Shown here: in pieces, positions 24,500 to 33,078 of the stretch
How the letters are laid out: every line of letters starts with the position of its first letter
Numbering within the stretch: position 1 is the first letter of the stretch
NCBI RefSeq assembly: GCF_018614915.1
Contig: NZ_JAGGNU010000013.1
Coordinates: forward strand, 1 to 48,734
Length of the DNA: 48,734 bases
Origin: Variovorax paradoxus
Lineage (GTDB): Bacteria > Pseudomonadota > Gammaproteobacteria > Burkholderiales > Burkholderiaceae_C
Reading direction: 5' to 3'
Position numbers and translations under genes: made by a program
The notes under the pieces: generated by a model
The model's database searches: none
The model's input: only the letters and a program-made list of their open reading frames with translations
Told to the model about the DNA's origin: nothing

Positions 24500-26634
24500 G
24501 ATGGTCTCCGCTGGCTGGTCCTGTTGATGATCTTGAGGCGCTCTTCCTTTTCGAGATCTTTCCAGTTGCGGGCGTGCACCTTAGCCTTCGAAGGGGGTGG
24601 GCGGTCGAGCATGTCGGTCTTCCGACCGGTCAAGGATTCCTTCAGCTTGCGAGTCTGGCTACCACGCCGTGCCCGAACCTCGTCTCGACTCGCATGTCGG
24701 GCCGGTTGCCGAGACGGTGGGACACGCTTGGTCTCTGTCGTAGCGCTTTCGATCTTGTGATCGTTCTTGGCCATGGCCCATAAGAGCGCCCCCTGCTTCT
24801 CGAGCGCCGCTTCTTCTTCCATCAAGAACCCTCGGGTCTGTTGGCGATCGGAGTCGACCATGCGCCACAATGACCACTCACCGGTGCTTGTCACGACATA
24901 CAGTTCTTCGCGGAAAGTCTTGTCATACCTGATCTCAACTCCCCTCGCACGGGCCGTCGACTCGTTCGCGAGCGCGAGTGCGGCAGCATTAACGGGTTCA
25001 AAGGTCCGCTTCTCGAACTTCACCCTGCTCTTCGCAATCGACCCTTTCCCGACCGAAAGCAACATGCGCAATAGGTCTTTCTCCGTGAGCGGTGAGACGC
25101 GGGCGCCTGTCATGTGCTCGCACCCCCAAACGTATGCCGCAGCTGGGGTCGGCGGAACGCCCGCCTGGATCAGTCGCAGGTTTCCTTTTAGAGCCTGATG
25201 GGGTTTGTTGTTGTGCTCATCGACGACCTTCAACACGCACCTGTACACATCATTCAAGGAGCTTGCGGCAGCTCTCTGAGCCGTCTTGGCAACGCGCTTT
25301 GACTTGGGGTCGATGGGGCGCTCAGCGAACACACCAGGTAGCCCCTCTCTGGCCATGTTCCTCTTTAGCTCACGGATACTCCGCTCGATCAACCTTGCAT
25401 TCGGGGTCAGAGGAGGCATGGTGAGCGACTCCATACGCAACTGTTCCACCGAGGCTTTCAGATTCGCAATCGATACAAGTTCGCTTCCCCTGTCGTGCGC
25501 GATCGCAGAGGGCACGCGGCCACGAGGCCAACGAGTTTCGTCAACTTCGATTTTCAAGCAACGGAATCGCGCAACGCGCGGAGTGAATGCTAAAAGGAGG
25601 ACGTACTTGAATTCCTCCCATGAGGGCGCGCCCAAAGTGACGTAGACGCTCACGATGAAGCGACTCCACCGGTCGATCATCAGGTAGATCCAAGGCCTGT
25701 AGAGCAGGACGGGTTCGCCCGATGAGTCTTTGCCCACGACATCAATCCTTCCGCCGGTGGCATCGACCTCATTGATCTCGCCGGGCCCGCTCGCGCGGAC
25801 GGATGTGCCGGGGTCATTCCCAGCGAGGGCAGGAATGTTCTCTAGCACTTCTTGCTCATAGTCTGCGTGAGCTTTGGTGTACATCGAGAACTGACGCTCC
25901 GTAACTGGCAGAACGCAGCGTTTGTTGATCCAGTTCTTGAAGACTTCAGGATGTCGTTTCGCGAACTCGCGCTTCATGTACCCGTCGTGCGCGGTGGTCA
26001 GGTCTGACACCCGCTTTGCCGCCCTCTTGGCTGCTCGAATCATGTCCTCGACATCGGCAGCTCCGACGATGAATGTGTTCTCGCCCAGCGTCAAAGCTTC
26101 GACGGGCTGGCGAGCTCGCCGCTGAGGCTCACACTTGGACTTGGTGACGGGTGGTGCGCTTTCGGTAGTCTTGCCTGTCCCGGGCTCCGGGCCGGGAACC
26201 ATCGGCGTCAATCCTTCTCGGACGCGGCCAAAGTAGTAGAAGCGTAGTAGGGTTCGAGAGACAGTGGTATAGCTCATTGCGAGCTCGTCCGCCCGCTTCC
26301 GAATCACGGACTTGAATTGGGCCCGCTTCAGGTTGGTCTCGACGTCAAACTTTTTGACGAGCGGGGCGATCCATTCAAAAGCGCTATCGATGGTGCGTTC
26401 CGGTTCCTTTCGTTGGTTGTTGTGCGGGTCGTCTTGCTGGGGAACCGGATGCGTCCTGTAGAACTCGTCGGGGAGTTCGAGCTTGCAAAGCTCGGCTTTG
26501 CCGGCTTTGAGGTCTTCTTCGGCATCGCGCCGACTCAATCGGTGGGGCTTTCTGGCAGCTCGTGCGCCGGCGGCTGTGGAGTACGGCATCACGTAAACGC
26601 CGGCCTTGAAGACGTGAGTATGCGAAGAGGCCAC
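24496..26634 (-). CDS. tnsB: TnsB DDE transposase
   Basis: A 712-residue transposase close to the length of Tn7 TnsB (~702). The rve catalytic triad is intact: D291 in NEVDATGGR, D381 in AIAHDRGSEL and E417 in NARLIERSIRELKRN. The N-terminal ~250 residues hold the DNA-binding domains that contact the end repeats, and a basic C-terminal tail follows the beta-barrel region. TnsB cuts the 3' ends and joins them to the target. It lies 79 bp after tnsA and overlaps tnsC. Confidence 0.94.
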   Translation of the reverse strand: MASSHTHVFKAGVYVMPYSTAAGARAARKPHRLSRRDAEEDLKAGKAELCKLELPDEFYRTHPVPQQDDPHNNQRKEPERTIDSAFEWIAPLVKKFDVETNLKRAQFKSVIRKRADELAMSYTTVSRTLLRFYYFGRVREGLTPMVPGPEPGTGKTTESAPPVTKSKCEPQRRARQPVEALTLGENTFIVGAADVEDMIRAAKRAAKRVSDLTTAHDGYMKREFAKRHPEVFKNWINKRCVLPVTERQFSMYTKAHADYEQEVLENIPALAGNDPGTSVRASGPGEINEVDATGGRIDVVGKDSSGEPVLLYRPWIYLMIDRWSRFIVSVYVTLGAPSWEEFKYVLLLAFTPRVARFRCLKIEVDETRWPRGRVPSAIAHDRGSELVSIANLKASVEQLRMESLTMPPLTPNARLIERSIRELKRNMAREGLPGVFAERPIDPKSKRVAKTAQRAAASSLNDVYRCVLKVVDEHNNKPHQALKGNLRLIQAGVPPTPAAAYVWGCEHMTGARVSPLTEKDLLRMLLSVGKGSIAKSRVKFEKRTFEPVNAAALALANESTARARGVEIRYDKTFREELYVVTSTGEWSLWRMVDSDRQQTRGFLMEEEAALEKQGALLWAMAKNDHKIESATTETKRVPPSRQPARHASRDEVRARRGSQTRKLKESLTGRKTDMLDRPPPSKAKVHARNWKDLEKEERLKIINRTSQRRPS

Positions 26635-26713
26635 CCCGCGTCGCGACCCTTGTACCGAAGCAGCAATCCCTCGGCGAGGGTGGTGGTGCCTGCGGGGTTT
26701 AAGCCGTCTGGTT

Positions 26714-27499
26714 TCATGACAAAAGGATCACGGAGTGATCAAGGCTGATCGGCCGCTGAAGATCTAGTCGGATCAAGTTGGACCATGCGCAGTATCGGAA
26801 CAAGCTCAGCCCGTCCAGCTGACGGGTTCTGGACGCCGCTTTTCGGACGAGTTCTTCGAGAGGCGCAGCCATCTCAAAGCCGTGCTGGAACGCCTCCGCG
26901 AATCTCTTGGCGGTTACGTCTCTCGGCGTGTAGCGATCTACGAACCACTGGCGGATGAATCGCAGACTGCTGAGGAGCTCCGGCGTGAACTCGCTCGTGT
27001 CCACCCAGGCCCAGTCGATGCCGACCTCCAAGCACCACTGATATTCGATGTTGAGGCGTCCCGCCACATTCGGTTTGAGTAGCTCCTTCGGGGGTTTGAT
27101 GCTTCGCGCAAAGGGAACGGTCTTCGAATCGACTCGCCTAGTGAGGATGAAGTCGATGGTGAAGGGGCTGGGGTAGCGTCCTCGATAGATGTGTTTCACG
27201 CCGAACCGAGCACAAAGCTGCATCGTGCTCTGGATGTCTAGGATGGGGTGCTGCTCCTGGATATCCGAGTTCTCAACATTGCGCTCTTCCAACAGGAAGT
27301 AGGTCGCCTCTTGGGACGACAGAAAGTGAAAGGGACGGTTGATCTTGATGCCCTCAAAGTTCGAGCAGGTGCCGCGCGACCCAAATTCTGAAGTTCTGAT
27401 CCACGGTTGATAGGCCGCTCCTTCCCCCAAGCCAATTCCCCTTCGGATGGCGGATTGCAAGTACGGGGGATACAAGGAAGGATCGTGGGTCCAGTCCAT
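26714..27499 (-). CDS. tnsA: TnsA endonuclease
   Basis: A 261-residue protein with the restriction-endonuclease-like active site of TnsA: E64 in SSQEATYF, D116 in SPFTIDFIL and K135 in ARSIKPPKEL. These correspond closely in spacing to the E63/D114/K132 set of Tn7 TnsA. The C-terminal domain interacts with TnsC in Tn7. TnsA cuts the 5' ends so that the element moves by cut-and-paste. It is the first large gene of the tns operon and looks intact. Confidence 0.9.
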   Translation of the reverse strand: MDWTHDPSLYPPYLQSAIRRGIGLGEGAAYQPWIRTSEFGSRGTCSNFEGIKINRPFHFLSSQEATYFLLEERNVENSDIQEQHPILDIQSTMQLCARFGVKHIYRGRYPSPFTIDFILTRRVDSKTVPFARSIKPPKELLKPNVAGRLNIEYQWCLEVGIDWAWVDTSEFTPELLSSLRFIRQWFVDRYTPRDVTAKRFAEAFQHGFEMAAPLEELVRKAASRTRQLDGLSLFRYCAWSNLIRLDLQRPISLDHSVILLS

Positions 27500-27589
27500 C
27501 GCCGCAACCTAGTCGTGCCTTGGTTCCGAGGAAGTGAGCACGGTTAGCCGGTAGAACCAGCGGGTTCGGGTGCCGCTAGAAGCTAGTAG

Positions 27590-27739
27590 TTACCGATCTG
27601 TCGAGTCGGCCAGATGCAGCTTGTACTGCGGGGTGAGAGGAGATCCGTCCATCGCCTCGCAGCGACCCGTGGCGATCGCCTCCGCGAATTGCTTCGTGAA
27701 TCGGCGTCTGCGACGTGTCCATGGTCCTAGCTTAGTCAT
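27590..27739 (-). CDS. Small basic protein between the transposon end and tnsA
   Basis: A 49-residue frame with ATG at 27737-27739. It encodes MTKLGPWTRRRRRFTKQFAE, then a helical stretch (AIATGRCEAM) and a tail LTPQYKLHLADSTDR. It lies in the tnsA leader, and its first codons overlap the outer candidate TnsB site. The amino-acid pattern looks natural, but the ribosome binding site is weak. It may be an autoregulator of tns transcription or an HTH-like accessory. I do not recognise a family. Confidence 0.45.
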   Translation of the reverse strand: MTKLGPWTRRRRRFTKQFAEAIATGRCEAMDGSPLTPQYKLHLADSTDR

Positions 27740-27769
27740 CAAAATTCAAGTTTCAAGAACCCAAACGTG
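27731..27769 (-). repeat. Candidate TnsB-binding repeats, tnsA-side transposon end
   Basis: Read on the minus strand, CTTGAATTTTGATGACTAAG (27750-27731) resembles the glmS-side repeat at 1344-1365 (GATTTTTCGACTAAG). A second, weaker copy, GTTTGGGTTCTTGAAAC, lies just outside it. Orientation is inverted relative to the other end, as expected for transposon termini. Similarity is partial. Confidence 0.45.
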
Positions 27770-27773
27770 CTAA

Positions 27774-28027
27774 GGTTGGTCTGCAAAACAGGCCCGAGCC
27801 TTGCATGATCTGAATCCATGATTTCCAAACGCGTAACGCCTCCTGATCAACTCGGCCTTGGACTGAACCTGTCGACGAAGAAGACGCGCAAACGCGAGTT
27901 CCTCGACGAGATGAACCGAGTGGTCCCCTGGAGCGCGCTGGTGCAGATCGTTGAGCCACACAGCCCGCGAGCCAAGACTGGTAGGCCGCCCTTTGCGATC
28001 GAGACGATGCTGCGCATTCACTACCTT
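27774..28027 (+). pseudogene. 5' fragment of an IS5-family transposase gene
   Basis: The first ~70 codons from ATG 27818 encode an IS5-type N-terminus (FLDEMNRVVPWSALVQIVEP, then TGRPPFAIETMLRIHYL), after which the similarity ends. The upstream GGTTGGTCTGCAAAACAGG looks like an IS terminus and follows CTAA, a typical IS5 target. The rest of the element is missing, so it is immobile by itself. From 28028 to 28323 I see only short unassignable sequence leading into the IS110 end. Confidence 0.7.
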
Positions 28028-28323
28028 CATGTATGGACCCGACGCCTTTTGCAAGCTCTCGTTGACGATGAGAAACAGTCTGCACACATGTATTCGGCTT
28101 GCTTGATGGGCGACGACCGACACACGCCCGCAGCCTTGATGAGATCCGCGCGCCCCGGCCTTATCAACAGTACGGCTTGAGATATTCAGCCGACAGACAG
28201 TACAGGCTCCCGGGACGCTGGTTCAACCAGTTTCGTCATCACACTCGAGAAGCATCGCAAACCAGTGCTGGGTATTCCCTCCTCCGCTCTTCATGGTGAC
28301 CAAATCTGCAGGCGACAGTCGAA

Positions 28324-29013
28324 TCAGAGCGCGCTGGCGACCCCGTATGGCGCATCGCTGCTAAGCAAGGCTTGAACGACCCGCGCATTCTTATTGGCCA
28401 GGGCCACCGCCGCGCGGTTGTACCCACGCCTCACGATCAGCTCCTGCAGCCAACGGCTACGCGCGTCGTTCTTGCCAGCGACGTAGATCAGTACAGCGCG
28501 CGCCCCTTGGATCAGTAGGGTGCGCAGGTAGGTATTGCCACGCTTGCTGATGCCCCTGAGGCGCGACTTCCCGCCCGATGAATACTGCTTGGGCACAAGA
28601 CCGAGCCAAGCCGCGAGGTGCCAGCCGTTCTTGAACTCCTTGGCCTCGCCAATGGCTGCAACGATGGCGGTGGCCGTGATCGGTCCGATGCCGGCCACGG
28701 CCACGATCTTCTTGCACAGGGCCGATTGCTTCATGAACGACTTGATGTAGGTCTCGGCAAGAGCAATCCGCGTTTCGAGTGCGTGGAATTCCTGGAAGAG
28801 CTCCAGCATGAGCGTTTGGCAGAAGCGGGTGAGTTCGCCTTCGCACTCCTTGAGGACTTCGGGCATCGCGCGCTTGAAGGCGGCGGGTGACTTGGCGATC
28901 GTGATGCCACGCTCGCCGAGCAAGCCTCTGACCTGGTTGATGAGCGCTGTGCGTTGATGGACCAATGATTCGCGAACGCGATGTATCGCCTGAATATCCT
29001 GCTGCTCGACCGA
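28324..29013 (-). pseudogene. IS110-family transposase, C-terminal half (split gene)
   Basis: About 230 codons encode the C-terminal part of an IS110 recombinase: SVEQQDIQAIHRVRESLVHQ, a helical linker, and the IS116/IS110/IS902 domain with VAGIGPITATAIVAAIG, HLAAWLGLVPKQ and SSGGKSRLRGISKRGNTYLR, including the catalytic-serine region. It is separated from its N-terminal half (31937-32296) by a 2.9-kb insertion. The protein would be whole if the insert were removed. Confidence 0.88.
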
Positions 29014-29026
29014 CTTGATGATGATT

Positions 29027-31096
29027 TCATATTGCACCTTTCACAGCGGCGCTTTTCGATGTTTGCGATTGACTCATCCTCGCTCGTAGCTCGCGCTCCG
29101 TGAGCTCATCGAGAGTGACCCAGTATGGCCCTCTCGACTGCAGTTGACGTGCAGCGAGCATCTCGCGCGCAATCCAGTGATGAACTGTATTGACGCTGAC
29201 ACCGAAGCGCCTTGCGACCTGCTGAACAGTCAGTTCCTCAACCTTCTTGAGCATGGGTGCGGGGATTGCGTGGCGCCATCGAATCCATCTGACCATCGAG
29301 TCGTTAAATGCCTTGCCGAGAGCGCTTGTGATTCCTTCTCGGTTGAGCTGCTGCGCAATCAGCGCGTCGCTCAGATTGCGCGCAAGCGCTCGCACGCGCG
29401 TTACGATCGCTTCTCAGCAGCGCACGCGATCGGCAAGCGGCAAGGGCAGATCTATGGTCACGTCGCTGCATGCGCCACCTTGCCATCGGATGTGCAGCAC
29501 CGCCTGCTTGGGTGCCAGACGTTTCTCCACCGTGATGTCTTTGATCAGCAAACGCAGCATTCGCTTGCGATCCTTGGCTGAAGTGCTGGGGGCGTTCCAT
29601 AGTCGCGGCAGCTCGCGCGCCAGCGTCATCACCTCGGCCCTTTGCTCCTCTGTGATCACCTGCGCCGTGCGTTGTTGGGCCTCGGCTTTCTGACGTTCTA
29701 TTTCCTCCACGCGCAGCAGCGCCTCGTTCCACCAACGCTCCAAGGTACTGGTGACCAGACGATTGCTGGGATCGGCTTCCTGGTACCGCCGCTCCGCCAG
29801 GGCTGCCTCGTACTCGGCGCGCTCAAGGCGCATTTTCCATTGATGCATGAGCGCGTGATCACGCCCCTCCAGATTCGCCAGCACGCTCATGGCGAGATCC
29901 AATTCGACTAGTTGAAGTGTGTCGAGCACCTGCTCGGCAACGGCCACATCCAGCGGGTCGCACCGTACGCTCATGCAGTCTTTGGTTGACAGGCCTTCGC
30001 GGTGCTTGGCGCCGCAGAGGTACGTGGGGTAGAGCCCGCCATCACCGCTGTAGCGCACGCACAGCCGACGCCCGCATTTGCCGCACATCAGCAGGCCTTG
30101 CAAGAGCGCGACACCTTCGCGTGCCGCTCCTCCCGGAATCATCGGCGGCACGCTGGTACGGTTCTTCTCCAAGCGCAGTTGATTGCGCTCGAACTGCTCC
30201 CAGTCAATAAATCCTTCATGGTGGTTGAGCAACAGCACCCGCCACTGTGAGCGCTCGACCGTTTTGATATGGCTGCGAACTTCCCCCTCGGGCGTGAGCC
30301 CGCGCTGGCATTGATGCCGACCGAAGGTGTAGGCCCCCGCATAGGACGGGTTCTTCAACACTTGCAAGGTGCGCTCGTAAGTCAGATCTCCCCATTCCAG
30401 CTTGCCGTTCCACACGCCGCCGTGGCGCCGCTTGGGGAAGCGAAGCTGGTGGGTCACAAACCACTGCATCACCGCGTGGGCACTGCCGCTTGCCTGGAAC
30501 TGCCGGAAGATCAGTGCAACGGCGCCACACACCTCCTGATCCGAATCCACAACGACCTGGCCTCGCGCGTCGTAGCAAAGTCCCACTGGCAGTGGGACAC
30601 GCAGTTCACCGCGCTTGGCCTTGTTCAGCTTGCCACCCTGGAGGCGGGCGCGCAAGAAGTGGAGTTCGGCTTGCGCCATGGTGCCCTTGAGTCCGAGCAA
30701 CAGCCCGTCGTTGAAGTCGGCAGGGTTGTAGCAGCCGTCGGCATCGATGACCAGGGTGTCGGTGAACGCGCAAAGTTGCAGCAGGCGGTGCCAGTCGACG
30801 TTTGAGCGGGCCAGTCTCGACGCCTCCAGGGCAAACACCGCTCCCACCTGGCCCATCGACACATCTGCCACCAAGGTCTTGAAGTCCTCCCGACCCGCCG
30901 TCTGCGCCGAGTGGCCCAGGTCCCGATCGAGCACCCGGATCGCACTCTCGCTCCATCCCAGTTCCAACGCCCGTTCCCGAAGCGCGTACTGGCGCTGAGT
31001 GCTCTCCTGATGATGACGCACCTGACCAGGGGTCGATTGACGGATGTACACATACGCCGGCTTGCGCCGGTGCTCGTCGGTGATCTTGCCGTTCAT
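29027..31096 (-). pseudogene. Large serine recombinase, interrupted by an in-frame TGA near the C-terminus
   Basis: From ATG 31096 (with GGAGG upstream) the protein shows the resolvase-type catalytic start AYVYIRQSTPGQV with the nucleophilic Ser, then RLARSNVDWHRLL, a recombinase domain and a zinc beta-ribbon (CGKCGRRLCVRYSG ... YLCGAKH). It stops at TGA 29414-29416 after 560 residues. The same frame continues directly with 128 more codons that match the usual C-terminal HTH extension of this family (LTVQQVARRFGVSVNTVHHW). One base change would restore a ~690-residue protein. The truncated form may have lost DNA-binding contacts. A naturally shorter protein is the alternative. Confidence 0.8.
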
Positions 31097-31234
31097 TGCT
31101 TGCCTCCGTCGCCAAGGATCGCAGTTGCGGTGAGCGTCGAGCCAACTCTGGACCATGCTGGTGAGCACCACGCCGGCGGCAACGGTATCGATTGCGGGGG
31201 CGGCTCGACTTTTCAACTCGTCCGCCCCGGCATC

Positions 31235-31567
31235 TCAGAGCGCCTCTCTGCGGCGCAGTAGTTCGCGATTGATCTCGCAGATCTCTTCGATGGCGGTGCG
31301 AAGCAGCTGGTAGTTCGACAGGTACTGGCTGACGTGCTCGTAGTCCCCCTGGGGCACGTAGCTCATCTGCGGACGCTGGCCGGGGAAGCTCACAGAGAGG
31401 TAGTACTTGGGACCGTGACCTTCGCCTTGGGCGCACTTGCAGCCCGGCTTTCCGCAGCGCAGGTATCGCTCGATGAGCGAGCCTCGCAACAGGTGTTCCA
31501 TGGACGGCAGCGTGCGCAGCAGCTGCGCACGGCGTCTCCGCAGAGAGGAGGAGGTCTTGTTCTCCAT
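31235..31567 (-). CDS. DUF6788-like small protein of the recombinase element
   Basis: A ~110-residue protein with the pattern GSLIERYLRCGKPGCKCA, then GPKYYLSVSFPGQRPQ and a helical tail. This is typical of the DUF6788 proteins found with serine recombinases in such elements. Two cysteines in CGKPGCKC may bind metal. ATG 31567 is chosen; a TTG at 31627 overlapping the upstream stop is possible. Function is unknown. Confidence 0.72.
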   Translation of the reverse strand: MENKTSSSLRRRRAQLLRTLPSMEHLLRGSLIERYLRCGKPGCKCAQGEGHGPKYYLSVSFPGQRPQMSYVPQGDYEHVSQYLSNYQLLRTAIEEICEINRELLRRREAL

Positions 31568-31623
31568 CTGTGTCAGAACACGTGTATGACTGTACTGATA
31601 GTGCCACCATTGCGCGCTCCCCG

Positions 31624-31824
31624 TCAAGTCTCGGCGGCCGGTTCGCGAGTGCTAAGTTCTCGCAACAACCCAGCCAGCTCGAGCAGGCGACGCGCGTTCA
31701 GGCGCGCCGCGGGTTGCCCCGGTGTGATCAAGGGATCCGGATCGGCAAGGTCTGTCCACTCGCGTGGAACCGTCAGCGTGCCGTGGTCAGAATGGCGCAG
31801 CGTCAGCGTGTCCACACCAGACAC
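31624..31824 (-). CDS. DUF5372-like small protein of the recombinase element
   Basis: The 66-codon frame from GTG 31824 contains VPREWTDLADPDPLITPGQP and a C-terminal helix, typical of DUF5372. The frame stays open upstream to about 31890 and there reads RHPFHPLFAKAFDVV, which also fits the family N-terminus. The true start may therefore lie near 31890 with a non-standard codon. It is a constant neighbour of recombinases of this type; function is unknown. Confidence 0.65.
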   Translation of the reverse strand: MSGVDTLTLRHSDHGTLTVPREWTDLADPDPLITPGQPAARLNARRLLELAGLLRELSTREPAAET

Positions 31825-31936
31825 GCGTCGCCGCTTGACGACGTCGAAGGCCTTGGCGAACAGCGGGTGAAATGGGTGGCGGATGCTTGCCCTGTCTACA
31901 AAGGCATCAGCACAAGGTGCAGTATGAGATGTCCGT

Positions 31937-32296
31937 CTTGATTGGCACGAACCGCATCTTCGGACGCGACGCCGCTTCGCAGATCGCCGCTGCGTCGGTC
32001 ATGTCGTTCTTGCCGCTCTTGCCTTCCATCCGGTACGGGGTAACGAAGTGCGCCGCGATCAATCTCGCATCAAGCCCCAACGCACGCAGCTTGCGCGCAC
32101 AGTGATGAGCGCCGGCACATGCTTCCATTGCCAGGAGACACCTTGGCGGAAGCTGCGCGCACCAGGCGAGGAACTGATCACGCTTGATTGCCCGTGCCGT
32201 CACGCAGCGCCCCGTTCGATCCACCGCGTGCACCTGGATCACCTGCTTCGCCAAATCCACACCCACCCGGACGATTGCTTGTGTAGTCTCGCTCAT
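31937..32296 (-). pseudogene. IS110-family transposase, N-terminal half (split gene)
   Basis: Starting at ATG 32296, about 120 codons give the RuvC-like DEDD domain: RVGVDLAKQVIQVHAVD (D), LLAMEACAGAHH (E) and GKNDMTDAAAICEA (two D). The frame breaks after RFVPIK where the serine-recombinase element is inserted; the C-terminal half resumes at 29013. Confidence 0.88.
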
Positions 32297-32418
32297 GGAC
32301 TTCCCCTTTCCGGTTCAGATTGAAGTTCGCACATCAATCTTGGTGCTTCGACACCGTCACTGGAAGGTGGGAAGTCCCTTCGTATTCATGGTCGCCGCCC
32401 CTCGGATAGGCGGCCATG
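32296..32418 (-). ncRNA. Candidate IS110 bridge RNA region
   Basis: The ~125 bp upstream of the IS110 start hold three stem-loops: CATGG...CCATG with an inner CCGCC/GGCGG stem (32387-32418), a 9-bp outer stem GGACTTCCC/GGGAAGTCC (32296-32304 with 32369-32377), and inside it AGATTGA/TCAATCT with a 10-nt loop (32316-32322 with 32333-32339). IS110 elements are known to make a structured bridge RNA from the non-coding sequence next to the recombinase gene, with loops that pair to donor and target DNA. The structure is seen; the RNA role is inferred. Confidence 0.45.
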
Positions 32419-32422
32419 ATGT

Positions 32423-32980
32423 CTAGTCCTTTGAGCGGCGAGCCAGCGCATGCGGATGATGCTGAGCTAGGTGCTCGCGCGTAGCCGCTTCGACTGCGGG
32501 GAGGTTTTCATGCAGCCGGCGCAGAAGATCAAGCAAGAGTTTGCGTTCGGCGACGGATAGCACGGACATGAAAGCCCGCTCGCGTTCCAAAGCTATGTCG
32601 CGAATCTGATCGTGGACTGTGCGCCCGGACGGCGTCAGCGTGGCGATTCGGGCCCGTCCATCCTGAGGATCCAATGAAAGTTCGATGAAGCCGCGCGCGT
32701 GCATGCTCTTGAAGCAGCGGCTCATGGATGCTTTGTCCATGCCGATGACGCCGCAGGCCTTTTGCGCCGAGATCGAGCCTTCGATTGCAAGCAGGACCAA
32801 GACGCGCCAAGTCTCGATGCCGACGTCGAATGCGGCAAGGTAGGCCTGTGAGGCCCCACTGGAAAGCTTGTTTGCGATCCAGGTCAGATAGGCCGGCGCA
32901 TAGTTCTCGAGGTCTATGACCGCACGGGCTGCTGCCCGGGCGGTGGTTTTGCGTGGGGATGGGTGGGAGGTCCGAGGCAT
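32423..32980 (-). CDS. MarR-family regulator (copy 2)
   Basis: A 185-residue winged-helix regulator: YLTWIANKLSSGASQAYL, the recognition region (ISAQKACGVIGMDKASMSRC) and wing (LSLDPQDGRARIATLTPSG). It is clearly paralogous to the MarR gene at 36377-36946, which shares YLTWIANKLS, FDVGIE and VIGMDK. It follows the formaldehyde dehydrogenase gene by ~100 bp in the same direction. It probably senses an aromatic acid or its CoA ester. Just downstream lies the IS110 remnant, so this may be the original edge of the catabolic locus. Confidence 0.88.
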   Translation of the reverse strand: MPRTSHPSPRKTTARAAARAVIDLENYAPAYLTWIANKLSSGASQAYLAAFDVGIETWRVLVLLAIEGSISAQKACGVIGMDKASMSRCFKSMHARGFIELSLDPQDGRARIATLTPSGRTVHDQIRDIALERERAFMSVLSVAERKLLLDLLRRLHENLPAVEAATREHLAQHHPHALARRSKD

Positions 32981-33078
32981 CGGCGGGAAACAAATTTGGT
33001 TGCCGCCACTGTAGCCGCCTTCGAAGGATTCTCCTCAGGTCGAATCGCGTCGAGGTGCGAGATCGACCGGTTTCGAAG

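Larger units (their letters stand above)
1295..27772. mobile_element. Tn7-like transposon carrying a defence island, inserted downstream of glmS
   Basis: The element is bounded by glmS on one side and an IS pile on the other. It carries tnsA, tnsB, tnsC, tnsD and a second tniQ gene at the glmS-distal end. Repeats resembling TnsB sites lie at both ends in inverted orientation: four starting at 1295, 1344, 1369 and 1427, and one or two at 27731-27769. Insertion just after glmS is the classic attTn7 site. The cargo holds a CBASS locus, a Wadjet-like locus and an unassigned AAA+/phosphoesterase operon. The exact outer ends are not settled. The left end may begin TGTGGG at 1297, and the right end abuts or is cut by an IS5 fragment at ~27774. 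A shared CTAAGGTTG occurs at 1290-1298 and 27770-27778. Confidence 0.75.
29020..31936 (-). mobile_element. Serine-recombinase element inserted in the IS110 gene
   Basis: A 2.9-kb unit encodes DUF5372-like and DUF6788-like proteins and a large serine recombinase, all on the minus strand. Its ends carry an inverted repeat around (T/C)TCATA(T/C)TGCACCTT: 29026-29040 on the plus strand and 31916-31930 on the minus strand. CTTGAT occurs directly repeated at 29014-29019 and 31937-31942, where the two IS110 halves meet. The limits are accurate to a few bases. Confidence 0.75.

Noticed and set aside
6339..29416. UGA recoding (selenocysteine or reassigned codon) to explain two in-frame TGA codons
   Set aside because: TGA ends many intact genes in the window in overlap with the next start, neither position is a known selenocysteine site, and no SECIS-like hairpin was noticed; independent mutations are simpler.
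30606..31610. 334-codon minus-strand frame overlapping the recombinase gene
   Set aside because: Out-of-frame shadow of the serine recombinase, which has the catalytic motifs and GGAGG start.
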